This document shows positions 8,517 through 15,429 of a DNA stretch of 34,926 nucleotides, piece by piece; positions within the stretch are counted from its first letter, which is position 1, and each line of letters starts with the position of its first letter. Under the pieces are notes generated by a model, which saw only the letters and a list, made by a program, of their open reading frames with translations, did not search any database and had not been told where the DNA came from. A program made the translations under genes and the position numbers. Origin of the DNA: Ignavibacteriota bacterium (GTDB lineage Bacteria; Bacteroidota; Ignavibacteria; Palsa-1295); the NCBI GenBank assembly GCA_025357895.1, contig JANYLL010000296.1, positions 1 to 34,926 of the forward strand, read 5' to 3'.

Positions 8517-9520
8517 GCGAAGATCTCCTGTTTTACGGTTGTGGTAATGAAAGGACGAATAAGCTTTGCAAGTTTATCTTGTGCTACAAGAAACGAATCA
8601 TGCCCGAATGGCACATCAAACGATTTATATTTTGCATTCGAAACTCTGCTTGCAGTTTCTTTGATTTCATTTTCCGAATAAAGAATATCGGATGTAGTGC
8701 CGATAAAAAGTGCTTCAGCTTCTATGTTTCCAATGGAATCAGAAATATCATAAAGCTCCATCGCTTTTGTAAGTGTTAGATATGAATGTGGCGAAAATCT
8801 TTTAACGATCTTTTCTCCCTGATGTACAAGATAACTTTCAATTTCAAAAACATCTCCATTCTTGTCACGTCCAAAACGCCCGTCGAATTCTATGCTTGAT
8901 CGGTAAGATGTCATTGCGATCTGACGTGCAAGCTGCATTCCGCGCTTATATCCATCTTCGCCAAATTCGCTTCCGAACGTTTCAATAATTTTGCGTATCA
9001 CAGAACTAAATGCAATGCGCCAAGCAGAATGCGAAATCCCGACTGCAAGGGGAATAATTTTTTCAAAAAGGCTAGGCGCAATCGTAGCAAGTTCAAGCAA
9101 TACCATTCCGCCCATTGAGCCGCCAATTCCGAGTGAGACTTTTTCGATTCCAAGGGATTGGAGAATTGCGAGATGCTGCCTTGCAATATCGCCGATAGCA
9201 ATTACCGGAAAATCTGCATGGTACGGTTTTCCTGTCTTAGGATTTATTGATTCAGGACCGGTTGATCCATAGCAGCTTCCTAGAAAATTTGCACAAATTA
9301 TAAAATATTTTTTTGGATCGATGATCTTTCCTTCGCCGATGATGCCATTCCACCAATCGCTGCAATCGGCATTCCCGGTTAGTGCATGAAATACCAAAAC
9401 TACGTTCGCCCCATTCGTCCTATAAGAGCCATAAGTCCTATAGGAGAAGTCAACTTCGGGTAAAACTTGTCGGTTTTCTAACGAGAAATTTTTTATTTTT
9501 AAAACATATTCTTCACTCAT
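8513..9520 (-). CDS. metX: homoserine O-acetyltransferase (MetX, alpha/beta hydrolase fold)
   Basis: Acylates homoserine, probably with acetyl-CoA, to activate it for sulfur incorporation. It is 335 aa. The nucleophile elbow is GIGGSMGGM with Ser135; Asp278 (GTTSDILY) and His307 (FGHDSF) complete the triad. The conserved blocks NVVLVFHALTGNADCSDWW and GSCYGSTGPESINPKTGKPY are typical of MetX. Acetyl versus succinyl preference cannot be settled by eye; the acetyltransferase is the usual assignment for this family. It overlaps both neighbours by ATGA, implying translational coupling within metB/Y-metX-hom. Confidence 0.94.
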   Translation of the reverse strand: MSEEYVLKIKNFSLENRQVLPEVDFSYRTYGSYRTNGANVVLVFHALTGNADCSDWWNGIIGEGKIIDPKKYFIICANFLGSCYGSTGPESINPKTGKPYHADFPVIAIGDIARQHLAILQSLGIEKVSLGIGGSMGGMVLLELATIAPSLFEKIIPLAVGISHSAWRIAFSSVIRKIIETFGSEFGEDGYKRGMQLARQIAMTSYRSSIEFDGRFGRDKNGDVFEIESYLVHQGEKIVKRFSPHSYLTLTKAMELYDISDSIGNIEAEALFIGTTSDILYSENEIKETASRVSNAKYKSFDVPFGHDSFLVAQDKLAKLIRPFITTTVKQEIFA

Positions 9521-10716
9521 GCAGCAACCTCCTCCTCTTTTAGAGAAAATTTAAATTGCTTATTATGTAGTGAAGAAAAATTAAGAGCTTCCTCAAGATC
9601 AGCTAGAAGATCATCAATATGCTCGATGCCGATGGAGATGCGGAGGATGTCATCGGTAATCCCTGCTTTTTCGCGAAGCTCTGCGCCCATTGAGAAATGG
9701 CTCATCGTAGCGGGATGCTCAATAAGTGATTCAACTCCGCCGAGCGATTCGGCTAAAGCGAATATTTTTGTTGATCCGAGAGCATGTTTAACTTCTTTTT
9801 CAAATTTTCCGCGAACTCTGAATGAGATCACACCGCCAAACCCTGTTTGCAAGCGCTTTGCAAGCTCATGCGTGGGATGGCTTTCTAATCCTGGATAAAA
9901 TACTTCGGAAACATTCGTATGTGCTTGAAGAAATTCTGCAACAGCTTGTGCATTTGATTCATGCTGGCGCATTCTCACACCAAGCGTCTTAATTCCTCGC
10001 AGAACTAGCCAGCTATCGAAAACTCCCGTTGTCGTGCCGAGAGCATTTGCAAGATATTGAAATCTTTCACCAAGTTCTGTAGTCTTCGAAACAATTGCTC
10101 CCCCGCAAACATCGGAATGACCGTTTAGCCATTTCGTAGTCGAATGCACAATAACATCGGCTCCGAATTTGAACGGCTGAAAATTAAATGGAGAAAGAAA
10201 AGTATTATCAACGCAGACCAAAAGTTTTGAAGCATGAGCGATCTTCGAGAGGGCTTCAACATCAACGACATTCAGGAGGGGATTGCTTGGTGTTTCGATC
10301 CAGAGACATCGCGTATTGGCTTTGATCGCATCAAATAGAGAAATCGGATCGCTCAGATCAACGAATGAAACTTCAAGTTTTCGCTGATCTTTGAAAAGAT
10401 TGAGAAGCCTTGCAGTGCCGCCGTAACAATCATGCGTGCAAATTATATGTGCTCCGGCACCGAAATGAGCGAGGACTGTTGCGATAGCCGACATACCCGT
10501 TGAAACCGCTACAGCTCTTGCGCCGCCTTCGAGTTCTGCTATTACATTTTCTAATGTATTGCGTGTAGGATTTCCGCTGCGAGTATAATCATATCCGGTT
10601 GATTCGCCCGGAGAGCGGAAGCGAAAATTGGATGTTTGATAAAGCGGAGTTCCGATGCTGCCATACTGCGCATCGGTATGGGTTGTTGATTGAATGGCTT
10701 TTGTTTCGATATTCAT
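9517..10716 (-). CDS. metB: cystathionine gamma-synthase / O-acetylhomoserine sulfhydrylase (PLP-dependent)
   Basis: Trans-sulfuration enzyme of 399 aa that joins O-acylhomoserine to cysteine (MetB) or sulfide (MetY/MetZ). Family marks: YDYTRSGNPTRNTLE (residues 42-56), STGMSAI, the substrate and PLP contacts ETPSNPLLNVVD and VDNTFLSPFNFQP, and the PLP lysine K195 in HSTTKWLNGHSD. The C-terminal ESLGGVESLIEHPATMSH block is standard. Length and sequence are closest to the cystathionine gamma-synthase branch as far as can be judged by eye, but the sulfhydrylase activity is not excluded because no cystathionine beta-lyase gene is nearby. It is the first gene after the SAM-I riboswitch leader. 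Confidence 0.9.
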   Translation of the reverse strand: MNIETKAIQSTTHTDAQYGSIGTPLYQTSNFRFRSPGESTGYDYTRSGNPTRNTLENVIAELEGGARAVAVSTGMSAIATVLAHFGAGAHIICTHDCYGGTARLLNLFKDQRKLEVSFVDLSDPISLFDAIKANTRCLWIETPSNPLLNVVDVEALSKIAHASKLLVCVDNTFLSPFNFQPFKFGADVIVHSTTKWLNGHSDVCGGAIVSKTTELGERFQYLANALGTTTGVFDSWLVLRGIKTLGVRMRQHESNAQAVAEFLQAHTNVSEVFYPGLESHPTHELAKRLQTGFGGVISFRVRGKFEKEVKHALGSTKIFALAESLGGVESLIEHPATMSHFSMGAELREKAGITDDILRISIGIEHIDDLLADLEEALNFSSLHNKQFKFSLKEEEVAA

Positions 10717-10779
10717 AGCTGTTCGAATGTATAAGTTAAATTTTTAACTCATCATGAACTGCCGTGAAAGATCTGAGGG

Positions 10780-10807
10780 GTAGAGACGCGATATATCGCG
10801 TCTCTAC
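10780..10807. repeat. 28-bp perfect palindrome in the metB leader
   Basis: The 14-base arm GTAGAGACGCGATA is followed directly by its exact reverse complement. It lies between the riboswitch terminator and the metB start codon (10716), so read-through mRNA would carry an extra stable hairpin with no T-run behind it. It looks like one copy of a dispersed palindrome family rather than part of the switch. Confidence 0.85.
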
Positions 10808-10839
10808 GGAGCATATCCGGTAGGAATTCCTTTAAAAGG

Positions 10840-10868
10840 AAAAAACCTATCGGAAAGCGACCGATAGG
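10840..10868 (-). terminator. riboswitch expression-platform terminator
   Basis: On the minus strand CCTATCGG pairs with CCGATAGG over an 8-nt loop and is followed by TTTTTT. It sits downstream of the SAM-I aptamer and about 125 bases before metB. Upstream, AAAACCTATTG (10906-10916) can pair over 11 bp (one G-U) with the terminator's 3' arm and part of its T-run (10842-10852), a candidate antiterminator. Confidence 0.85.
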
Positions 10869-10924
10869 CTCCAACCTTAAAAACATGCGAGACGGAGAGT
10901 CTCTGCAATAGGTTTTCACTTCGG

Positions 10925-11049
10925 CTCATCTTTCCTAATGGAATCCTTACGGAACCCTTCGGCAGGATTTAGCACCTTGACTCAAAACCTTTCGATCTTG
11001 ACGGTTGCTACAGCTTCACAGGGCCTGTCCCTCAGCTGTTCTTGATGAG
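10925..11049 (-). promoter_or_regulatory. SAM-I (S-box) riboswitch aptamer
   Basis: S-adenosylmethionine-sensing leader RNA for the metB/Y-metX-hom operon. On the minus strand, P1 is CTCATC (11049-11044) pairing with GATGAG (10930-10925). Between them are the conserved core segments in correct order: AAGAACAGCTGAGGGACAGG, CCCTGTGAAGCTG, GCAACC, AAGGTGCTAAATCCTGC, and a P4-like hairpin closing just before P1. A G/C-rich hairpin with a T-run follows at 10840-10868, so SAM binding should cause premature termination. The aptamer class is recognised from its core sequence and P1. The start of transcription could not be placed; no clear -7 box was found in the 60 bases upstream. Confidence 0.95.
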
Positions 11050-11107
11050 TAACAGTAGAACAACCGTTGAGAAGGGATTTAAAGTTTCCGGTAAGTATTT
11101 GTTTAAA

Positions 11108-11257
11108 TGTCATTCCGAAGGAGCCGAAATTCGCTTTAGCGAATGAGCGACTGAGGAATCCCCTGAGGTTTAGAAAAAGAAACTTCTCGGTTATCCTCAG
11201 AGGATTCCTCACATCGTTTTTTTCGCTTCGCTCAAAAAATCTCCGTTCGAAATGACA
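11108..11257. repeat. inverted repeat of the TGTCATTCTGAG family (copy 1, diverged)
   Basis: The element starts TGTCATTCCGAAGGAGCC, carries GAGGAATCCCCTGAGG, and returns with CCTCAGAGGATTCCTCA, ending CGTTCGAAATGACA. The same ends and the inner GAATCCC core recur at 13634-13732 and 15297-15427. No ORF within it is credible. Confidence 0.75.
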
Positions 11258-11374
11258 TTAGAGTTTGAATTCCACTCACCAAAAAAAATAATGATTCCGT
11301 AACATTTTTTTTGTCCGGAATGCTGTTGTTCATTCGTCTAATTCTTTTCATTAACACTTAATTTAAATACGATC

Positions 11375-11761
11375 ATGGATAAAAATTCGAATTCATTGAA
11401 CTGGTTTGAGATTCCGGCAACGGATATCTCTCGTGCACAGAAGTTTTACGAGACTGTTTTTGCAATTAATATGGAACCCCTGCCTGAAATGATGGGCATG
11501 AAAATGACCGGATTTCCAGCCGATATGGGTAACGGTAAAGCCGTTGGCGCCTTGGCGCAGAGTGAGCAGCATAAACCTGCAACAGATGGAGTGGTTATCT
11601 ACTTGAATGCCAATCCGAGCATTCAACCTGTCGTTGATCGCGTTGAATCCGCTGGCGGAAAAGTCGTCATGCCTGTTATGGATATCAGTCCGGAGATCGG
11701 CAAGATGGCGTTCATTATTGACACCGAAGGCAATAAGATCGGAATTCACGCGCAGAATTAA
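11375..11761 (+). CDS. VOC-family (glyoxalase/bleomycin-resistance fold) protein
   Basis: It is 128 aa with two beta-alpha-beta-beta-beta units: the first begins NSLNWFEIPATDISRAQKFY, the second with the DGVVIYLNANPSIQPVVDRV stretch, ending MAFIIDTEGNKIGIH. The pattern E12 in WFEIP and E in DTEGNKIG is typical of the small VOC proteins close to the glyoxalase-like family of unknown substrate. It is a single gene with its own terminator at 11787-11816. Metal binding and activity cannot be assigned. Confidence 0.85.
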   Translation: MDKNSNSLNWFEIPATDISRAQKFYETVFAINMEPLPEMMGMKMTGFPADMGNGKAVGALAQSEQHKPATDGVVIYLNANPSIQPVVDRVESAGGKVVMPVMDISPEIGKMAFIIDTEGNKIGIHAQN

Positions 11762-11786
11762 TAGAATATCTATTCAAATTCTTATT

Positions 11787-11816
11787 GAAGCCGGGATTTC
11801 CCGGCTTCTTTAATTT
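11787..11816 (+). terminator. intrinsic terminator of the VOC gene
   Basis: GAAGCCGGGA (11787-11796) pairs with TCCCGGCTTC (11799-11808) over a 2-nt loop and is followed by TTTAATTTT. It lies 26 bases after the stop codon. Confidence 0.88.
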
Positions 11817-11998
11817 TAAGATGGCATAAATCTTGTTCTCAATTCTCTCCGTGAATCTTTTTTCATACAGTGCCGTAACAAATAATACATGAAGCTTTGA
11901 GAATAATTTTATCGATCAGTAAGTAACTTGTGGAAATTGTAGCCGCATGAAGGTCATGGGACGCTGCAAGAAGATGCTGATCATATTCTCACAATGTC

Positions 11999-13615
11999 AT
12001 GAAAAACCCCAACCTCAGCAGCCGCACAACCTATTCCTATCAAGGCGCGATCAAAATAACTCATCTTCTTCTCTTCGCTATTGTTTCCTGTTACGGAACA
12101 GCTCGAGCCCAGAATGCGAAGCTCGACGAGATCAAAAAACTCATTGCCACTAACTACACTGATAATATCAATGACTCTGCGATCATGGCTGCTGCAATTC
12201 GCGGCATCATGCAATCGCTTGATCCATATTCGCAATACCTTTCACCGGAAGCGTACCAAAGAATGCAGGAGCGTTTCAATCCTGAATCATCAACCGGCAT
12301 TGGTATCACTATCACCTCATCACATGATACGATCACTGTATTTCAAGTGAAGGCATCATCACCTGCCGATAAAGTTGGAATGCTGCCCGGTGACCGGATA
12401 ATGAAGATCGGTAAAGAAAGTGCAATCGGCCTAACACGGGATGATGCACTCGGAAAACTCGCTGATCCTACTTTCGAAGGAAAAGTTGAAGTGACAGTTT
12501 TCCGTCCGAACGGAGAAAGGTTAATGCTTTTCACTATTACACCTCGCGAAATTCCTGCAGAGAAAAAGATCGTTTGGCAGATGCTTAATGATACGACAGG
12601 GTATATCCGCTTCAGTATTTTCAGCCAAAATATCGATGTCGATATTCATGCCGGAATTCTCTCGCTTCAAAAACAAGGGATGCATTCACTCGTTCTTGAT
12701 CTGCGTGATAACGGCGGTGGCTTAGTCAAAGAAGCAGCAGATATTGCAAGTGAATTCATTGGCGGCAATTCAAAACTTTTCACACTTCAGGGAAAAACTC
12801 CGGAGAGTAAGGAAAATTATTATGCCGGAGATAAAGCTCCGTTCGAAAAATTACCGCTTGTGCTGTTAGTAGATGACGGCACAGCAAGTGCCAGTGAACT
12901 CTTAGCCGGTGCACTTCAGGATCTCGACCGAGCATTCATTATTGGAACACAAACTTTTGGAAAGTCTCTGTCGCAAAGAACATTTCCACTAAGCACCGGA
13001 GGTGCATTAAAGCTCACATGTTTTCGTGCGTATTTGCCGAGCGGCAGACTTGTTCAACGGCGATATAATGGTTCATCATATCTGGCAGAGCGTTTTAATT
13101 TTGATAGTATCATGGATAATTATGACCATACCTGTGAAGCTCCTTCAGTCTCAAAGCAGTTTCGTCCGTTCCTGACTTTTTATGGAAGGAAAGTTTATGG
13201 CGGACAAGGTATTATTCCTGATTATATTATTCCGGAAGGAGTTTTGCATCCGAGCACACAAAGACTTTTTGATGAAAGAATATTTGTAGATCTGACAATG
13301 CAGTATCTTCCTTCCCATGCCGCAACTTTGCGGAATGACTTTACCGTCAATAATTTCATGGCAGATTTCCGCGCACCGAAATCCGTGATATCAGATCTGG
13401 AATCACTTGCTAAGCAATGGAAGATCGAAGTCGATCCGAAAGAGTTAGCACTCGATTGGGATAGGATCGAACATCAATTCGCTATACAACTTGCTTATCA
13501 GCTCTTCGGAGATGATGCCTGGCGTATGCCGGATCCCAAAAAAGATAAGGCACTCGCGCTTGCTTTAGGGCATCAGTCCCAAGCACGGAAGATGTCGGAA
13601 TTGGCTGATAAGTAA
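11999..13615 (+). CDS. S41-family carboxyl-terminal processing protease (CtpA-like)
   Basis: Periplasmic serine protease of 538 aa. A hydrophobic segment (about residues 20-38, LLLFAIVSCYGTARAQ) is a signal peptide, probably cut after ARA. An N-terminal helical part (40-90) with the SLDPYSQYLSPE motif leads to a PDZ domain (about 97-182, beginning STGIGITI), then the S41 core with LVLDLRDNGGGLVKEAADIA. The catalytic dyad is Ser297 (DDGTASASE) and Lys322 (TFGKS), 25 residues apart as in known CTPs. The C-terminal 110 residues after GIIPDYIIPEG are a helical extension. It acts on exported proteins; no partner adaptor gene is next to it. The start at 11999 gives a normal signal peptide. Confidence 0.93.
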   Translation: MKNPNLSSRTTYSYQGAIKITHLLLFAIVSCYGTARAQNAKLDEIKKLIATNYTDNINDSAIMAAAIRGIMQSLDPYSQYLSPEAYQRMQERFNPESSTGIGITITSSHDTITVFQVKASSPADKVGMLPGDRIMKIGKESAIGLTRDDALGKLADPTFEGKVEVTVFRPNGERLMLFTITPREIPAEKKIVWQMLNDTTGYIRFSIFSQNIDVDIHAGILSLQKQGMHSLVLDLRDNGGGLVKEAADIASEFIGGNSKLFTLQGKTPESKENYYAGDKAPFEKLPLVLLVDDGTASASELLAGALQDLDRAFIIGTQTFGKSLSQRTFPLSTGGALKLTCFRAYLPSGRLVQRRYNGSSYLAERFNFDSIMDNYDHTCEAPSVSKQFRPFLTFYGRKVYGGQGIIPDYIIPEGVLHPSTQRLFDERIFVDLTMQYLPSHAATLRNDFTVNNFMADFRAPKSVISDLESLAKQWKIEVDPKELALDWDRIEHQFAIQLAYQLFGDDAWRMPDPKKDKALALALGHQSQARKMSELADK

Positions 13616-13633
13616 TTTGAATATCTCTCAATT

Positions 13634-13732
13634 TGTCATTCTGAGCGACAGCGAAGAATCCCGTTAATAGAGGTAGCGCCTACAAACCATGACGGGATTC
13701 TTCACTCCGCTTCGCTGCACTCAGAATGACAA
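13634..13732. repeat. inverted repeat of the TGTCATTCTGAG family (copy 2)
   Basis: The left arm TGTCATTCTGAGCGACAGCG continues AAGAATCCCGT; the right arm is ACGGGATTCTTCACTCCGC running to CACTCAGAATGACA. The arms match over about 30 bases apart from a 9-10 base insertion in the right arm. Confidence 0.85.
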
Positions 13733-13788
13733 TGGTTTAAGAGCTATACCTTTCCAAACCGCTTTCCAAACTACCTACCCCTTCCGCT

Positions 13789-13801
13789 TGTTATATTTGT
13801 A
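13789..13801 (+). promoter_or_regulatory. Bacteroidota-type -7 box (TATATTTG)
   Basis: TGTTATATTTGTA contains TATATTTG (TAnnTTTG) and ends 27 bases before the start of the 2Fe-2S protein gene. The identical 13-mer occurs at 33187-33199, also just ahead of a gene. No good -33 TTG was seen at the right distance. Confidence 0.5.
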
Positions 13802-13827
13802 TTCTAAACTTTAGCATAATTAAGACA

Positions 13828-14520
13828 TTGTCACACGATAACAGCGGAAAATCGAGTCTTGAGCGTCATCAGGAGTCAATGAAGGCGGGCGGAGTCGCGC
13901 GCTGGTTCTTTGGTCCAAATGGCGGAACTGTGCCACCGACATACCAACCACCGGTACATCATGACCATGACGATCAGCAGGTCAGCGAAGCGTATGCGGC
14001 GTTCTTCAAGGATAATCCGGAGAAGACCGACGATGAATACCAGAAAATTCGCAAAGACCGCACCTTCAATGCCGATCTGAAAGATATTCCGATCCCTGAA
14101 GGGTATGCGCCGGTGACATTTGTCGAAGATGATGTTATTATCGTCGCGCCTATCGGCAGCAATGTTCGCCAGCTTGCGATGGATAACAATATTGAGATCT
14201 ATGGCGATGTCATGAAAATGCTCAATTGCCGAGGATTGGGATTATGCACTTCATGCCGTGTCTCAGCTGATCCGAACGATGCGCTTACTCCGCCGACAGC
14301 TATGGAGAAAGTCCATCTTATTCGCGATAATCCAAAATACCGTTTAAGCTGCCAGTGCGAAATAACAGGACCGGTGAAGATCAGTACAAAGCCTGCAAAA
14401 GATTACGGCAAAGTGATGAATAATTTCGTTCGCAATGCCTCGCTTTTGGGATTCTTCTCCGTAATTATGCTGGTGCTGCTTCTTGTCATCGGTTTTGACG
14501 TTGTCGGGAAGTGGTTTTAA
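13828..14520 (+). CDS. membrane-anchored 2Fe-2S ferredoxin-type protein
   Basis: It is 230 aa. A polar, His-rich N-terminal part (PPVHHDHDD near residues 41-49) precedes a plant-type ferredoxin fold (about 93-187) with the cluster ligands C134-x5-C140-x2-C143-x31-C175 in LNCRGLGLCTSCRVS and LSCQCEI. A single C-terminal transmembrane helix (about 205-224) would place the ferredoxin domain in the cytoplasm if tail-anchored. It probably carries electrons to or from a membrane complex; the partner is not in the window. The start is a TTG at 13828; an ATG at 13879 would remove 17 residues. A -7-like box lies upstream and a terminator follows at 14545. Confidence 0.85.
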   Translation: MSHDNSGKSSLERHQESMKAGGVARWFFGPNGGTVPPTYQPPVHHDHDDQQVSEAYAAFFKDNPEKTDDEYQKIRKDRTFNADLKDIPIPEGYAPVTFVEDDVIIVAPIGSNVRQLAMDNNIEIYGDVMKMLNCRGLGLCTSCRVSADPNDALTPPTAMEKVHLIRDNPKYRLSCQCEITGPVKISTKPAKDYGKVMNNFVRNASLLGFFSVIMLVLLLVIGFDVVGKWF

Positions 14521-14544
14521 AGATTTAAATAATTGATCTTTATT

Positions 14545-14569
14545 AAAAAGGCGGTTATTACCGCCTTTT
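14545..14569 (+). terminator. intrinsic terminator of the 2Fe-2S protein gene
   Basis: AAAAGGCGG pairs with CCGCCTTTT around a short TTATTA loop, 25 bases after the stop codon, with the stem's T-run serving as the tail. Confidence 0.85.
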
Positions 14570-14606
14570 CAACTTTATAAGGGTAGAGAATGTTTACAGT
14601 TCCAAT

Positions 14607-14681
14607 GGTAGGCGCAGGGCTTTAGCCCGCGAGTCCGTTGCAAAATGGAATGTGTTCGCGAGCTAAAGCCCGGCGCCTACC
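14607..14681. repeat. long palindrome with GTAGGCGC ends
   Basis: Two 26-base arms (14607-14632 and 14656-14681) are inverted copies with two mismatches, starting GGTAGGCGCAGGGCTTTAGC and closing GCGCCTACC, around a 23-nt centre. It sits between a terminator and tRNA-Arg and encodes nothing. Confidence 0.9.
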
Positions 14682-14721
14682 GAACGCATTTTTTAAGCTT
14701 TAAAATTTAAGCTTGAATTCC

Positions 14722-14795
14722 GGTCTCGTAGTTCAGATGGATAGAACATCAGTTTCCTAAACTGAGTGTCACAGGTTCGAGTCCTGTCGAGACCA
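14722..14795 (+). tRNA. tRNA-Arg (anticodon CCU)
   Basis: The acceptor stem is GGTCTCG/CGAGACC with discriminator A. The anticodon stem-loop is TCAGT-TTCCTAA-ACTGA with anticodon CCT, and the T arm is ACAGG-TTCGAGT-CCTGT. The D arm is normal. The 3' CCA is not encoded (CGA follows the discriminator), so it must be added by the CCA-adding enzyme. It reads the rare AGG codon. Confidence 0.95.
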
Positions 14796-14808
14796 CGAAA
14801 AGAAAGCT

Positions 14809-14880
14809 TACAGTAAACAGTTGACAGTCGACAGTGAATGCGTTGACTTATTTTTTTACTGTTAGCTGTAAACTGTTAAC
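14809..14880. repeat. imperfect ACAGT-rich inverted repeat
   Basis: ACAGTAAACAGTTGACAGT on the left faces ACTGTTAGCTGTAAACTGTT on the right. The arms are only partly complementary. It fills the gap between tRNA-Arg and the epimerase gene and ends just before that gene's start codon. Confidence 0.5.
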
Positions 14881-14882
14881 TT

Positions 14883-15284
14883 ATGCCTAAACGCATCTCA
14901 CATCTCGGCATTGCCGTGAAAGATCTTGCAGCTTCAGAGGCGCTTTTTAAAAAGCTGCTGGGTGATGAACACGTGCATCATGAAGTGGTCGAAGATCAAG
15001 GCGTCAGTATTGCCTCGTTTAAAATTGGTGAAAGCATAATAGAACTTACTGCTTCGACAAGAGAAGATTCTTCGATAGCAAAATTTATAGCCAAACGCGG
15101 TGAAGGAATTCATCATCTTGCTTTGGAAGTCGATGATGTTGCAAGTGAGCTTACAAGATTAAAAGCCGAAGGCATTCAGCTTATTGATGAAACTGCAAAA
15201 CCCGGAGCACATGAAATGCTGATCGCATTCTTGCATCCGAAGTCGACAAACGGAGTATTATTAGAACTTTGTCAAAAGAAATAA
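14883..15284 (+). CDS. mce: methylmalonyl-CoA epimerase
   Basis: Interconverts (2R)- and (2S)-methylmalonyl-CoA between propionyl-CoA carboxylase and methylmalonyl-CoA mutase. It is 133 aa, VOC fold, metal-dependent. Signatures: RISHLGIAVKDL with metal ligand His7, EDQGVSIASFKIGESIIEL with Gln39, EGIHHLALEVDDV with the second His, and a C-terminal VLLELCQ with the Glu ligand. The length is typical. No mutase gene is in the window. The start follows directly on the ACAGT-rich repeat, leaving almost no separate promoter region. Confidence 0.93.
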   Translation: MPKRISHLGIAVKDLAASEALFKKLLGDEHVHHEVVEDQGVSIASFKIGESIIELTASTREDSSIAKFIAKRGEGIHHLALEVDDVASELTRLKAEGIQLIDETAKPGAHEMLIAFLHPKSTNGVLLELCQKK

Positions 15285-15296
15285 ATTTAATAAATA

Positions 15297-15427
15297 TGTC
15301 ATTCTGAACGTAGCGAAGCGAAGTGAAGAATCCCTTGAGGTTTGCTAAGAAGCTTCTCTGCATACTTCAAGGGATTCTTCACTCTGTCCCCATCACTTAC
15401 GTGATGTGGACTCCGTTCAGAATGACA
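15297..15427. repeat. inverted repeat of the TGTCATTCTGAG family (copy 3), abutting uvrC
   Basis: The left arm starts TGTCATTCTGAACG and contains GTGAAGAATCCCTTGAGG; the right arm carries CAAGGGATTCTTCAC and ends CGTTCAGAATGACA. Its right end is 2 bases before the first in-frame ATG of uvrC. Confidence 0.88.
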
Positions 15428-15429
15428 TC

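Noticed and set aside
11981..12235. Minus-strand ORF opposite the start of the S41 protease
   Set aside because: It is a shadow of a well-supported signal peptide and protease frame and has no recognisable domain.
14722..14880. tRNA-Arg as an integration (att) site
   Set aside because: No integrase, no duplicated tRNA 3' end and no foreign genes follow; only a repeat and methylmalonyl-CoA epimerase.
14809..14880. CRISPR-like array from repeated ACAGT units
   Set aside because: The units are too short, irregularly spaced and mostly explained by an imperfect palindrome; no cas genes in the window.
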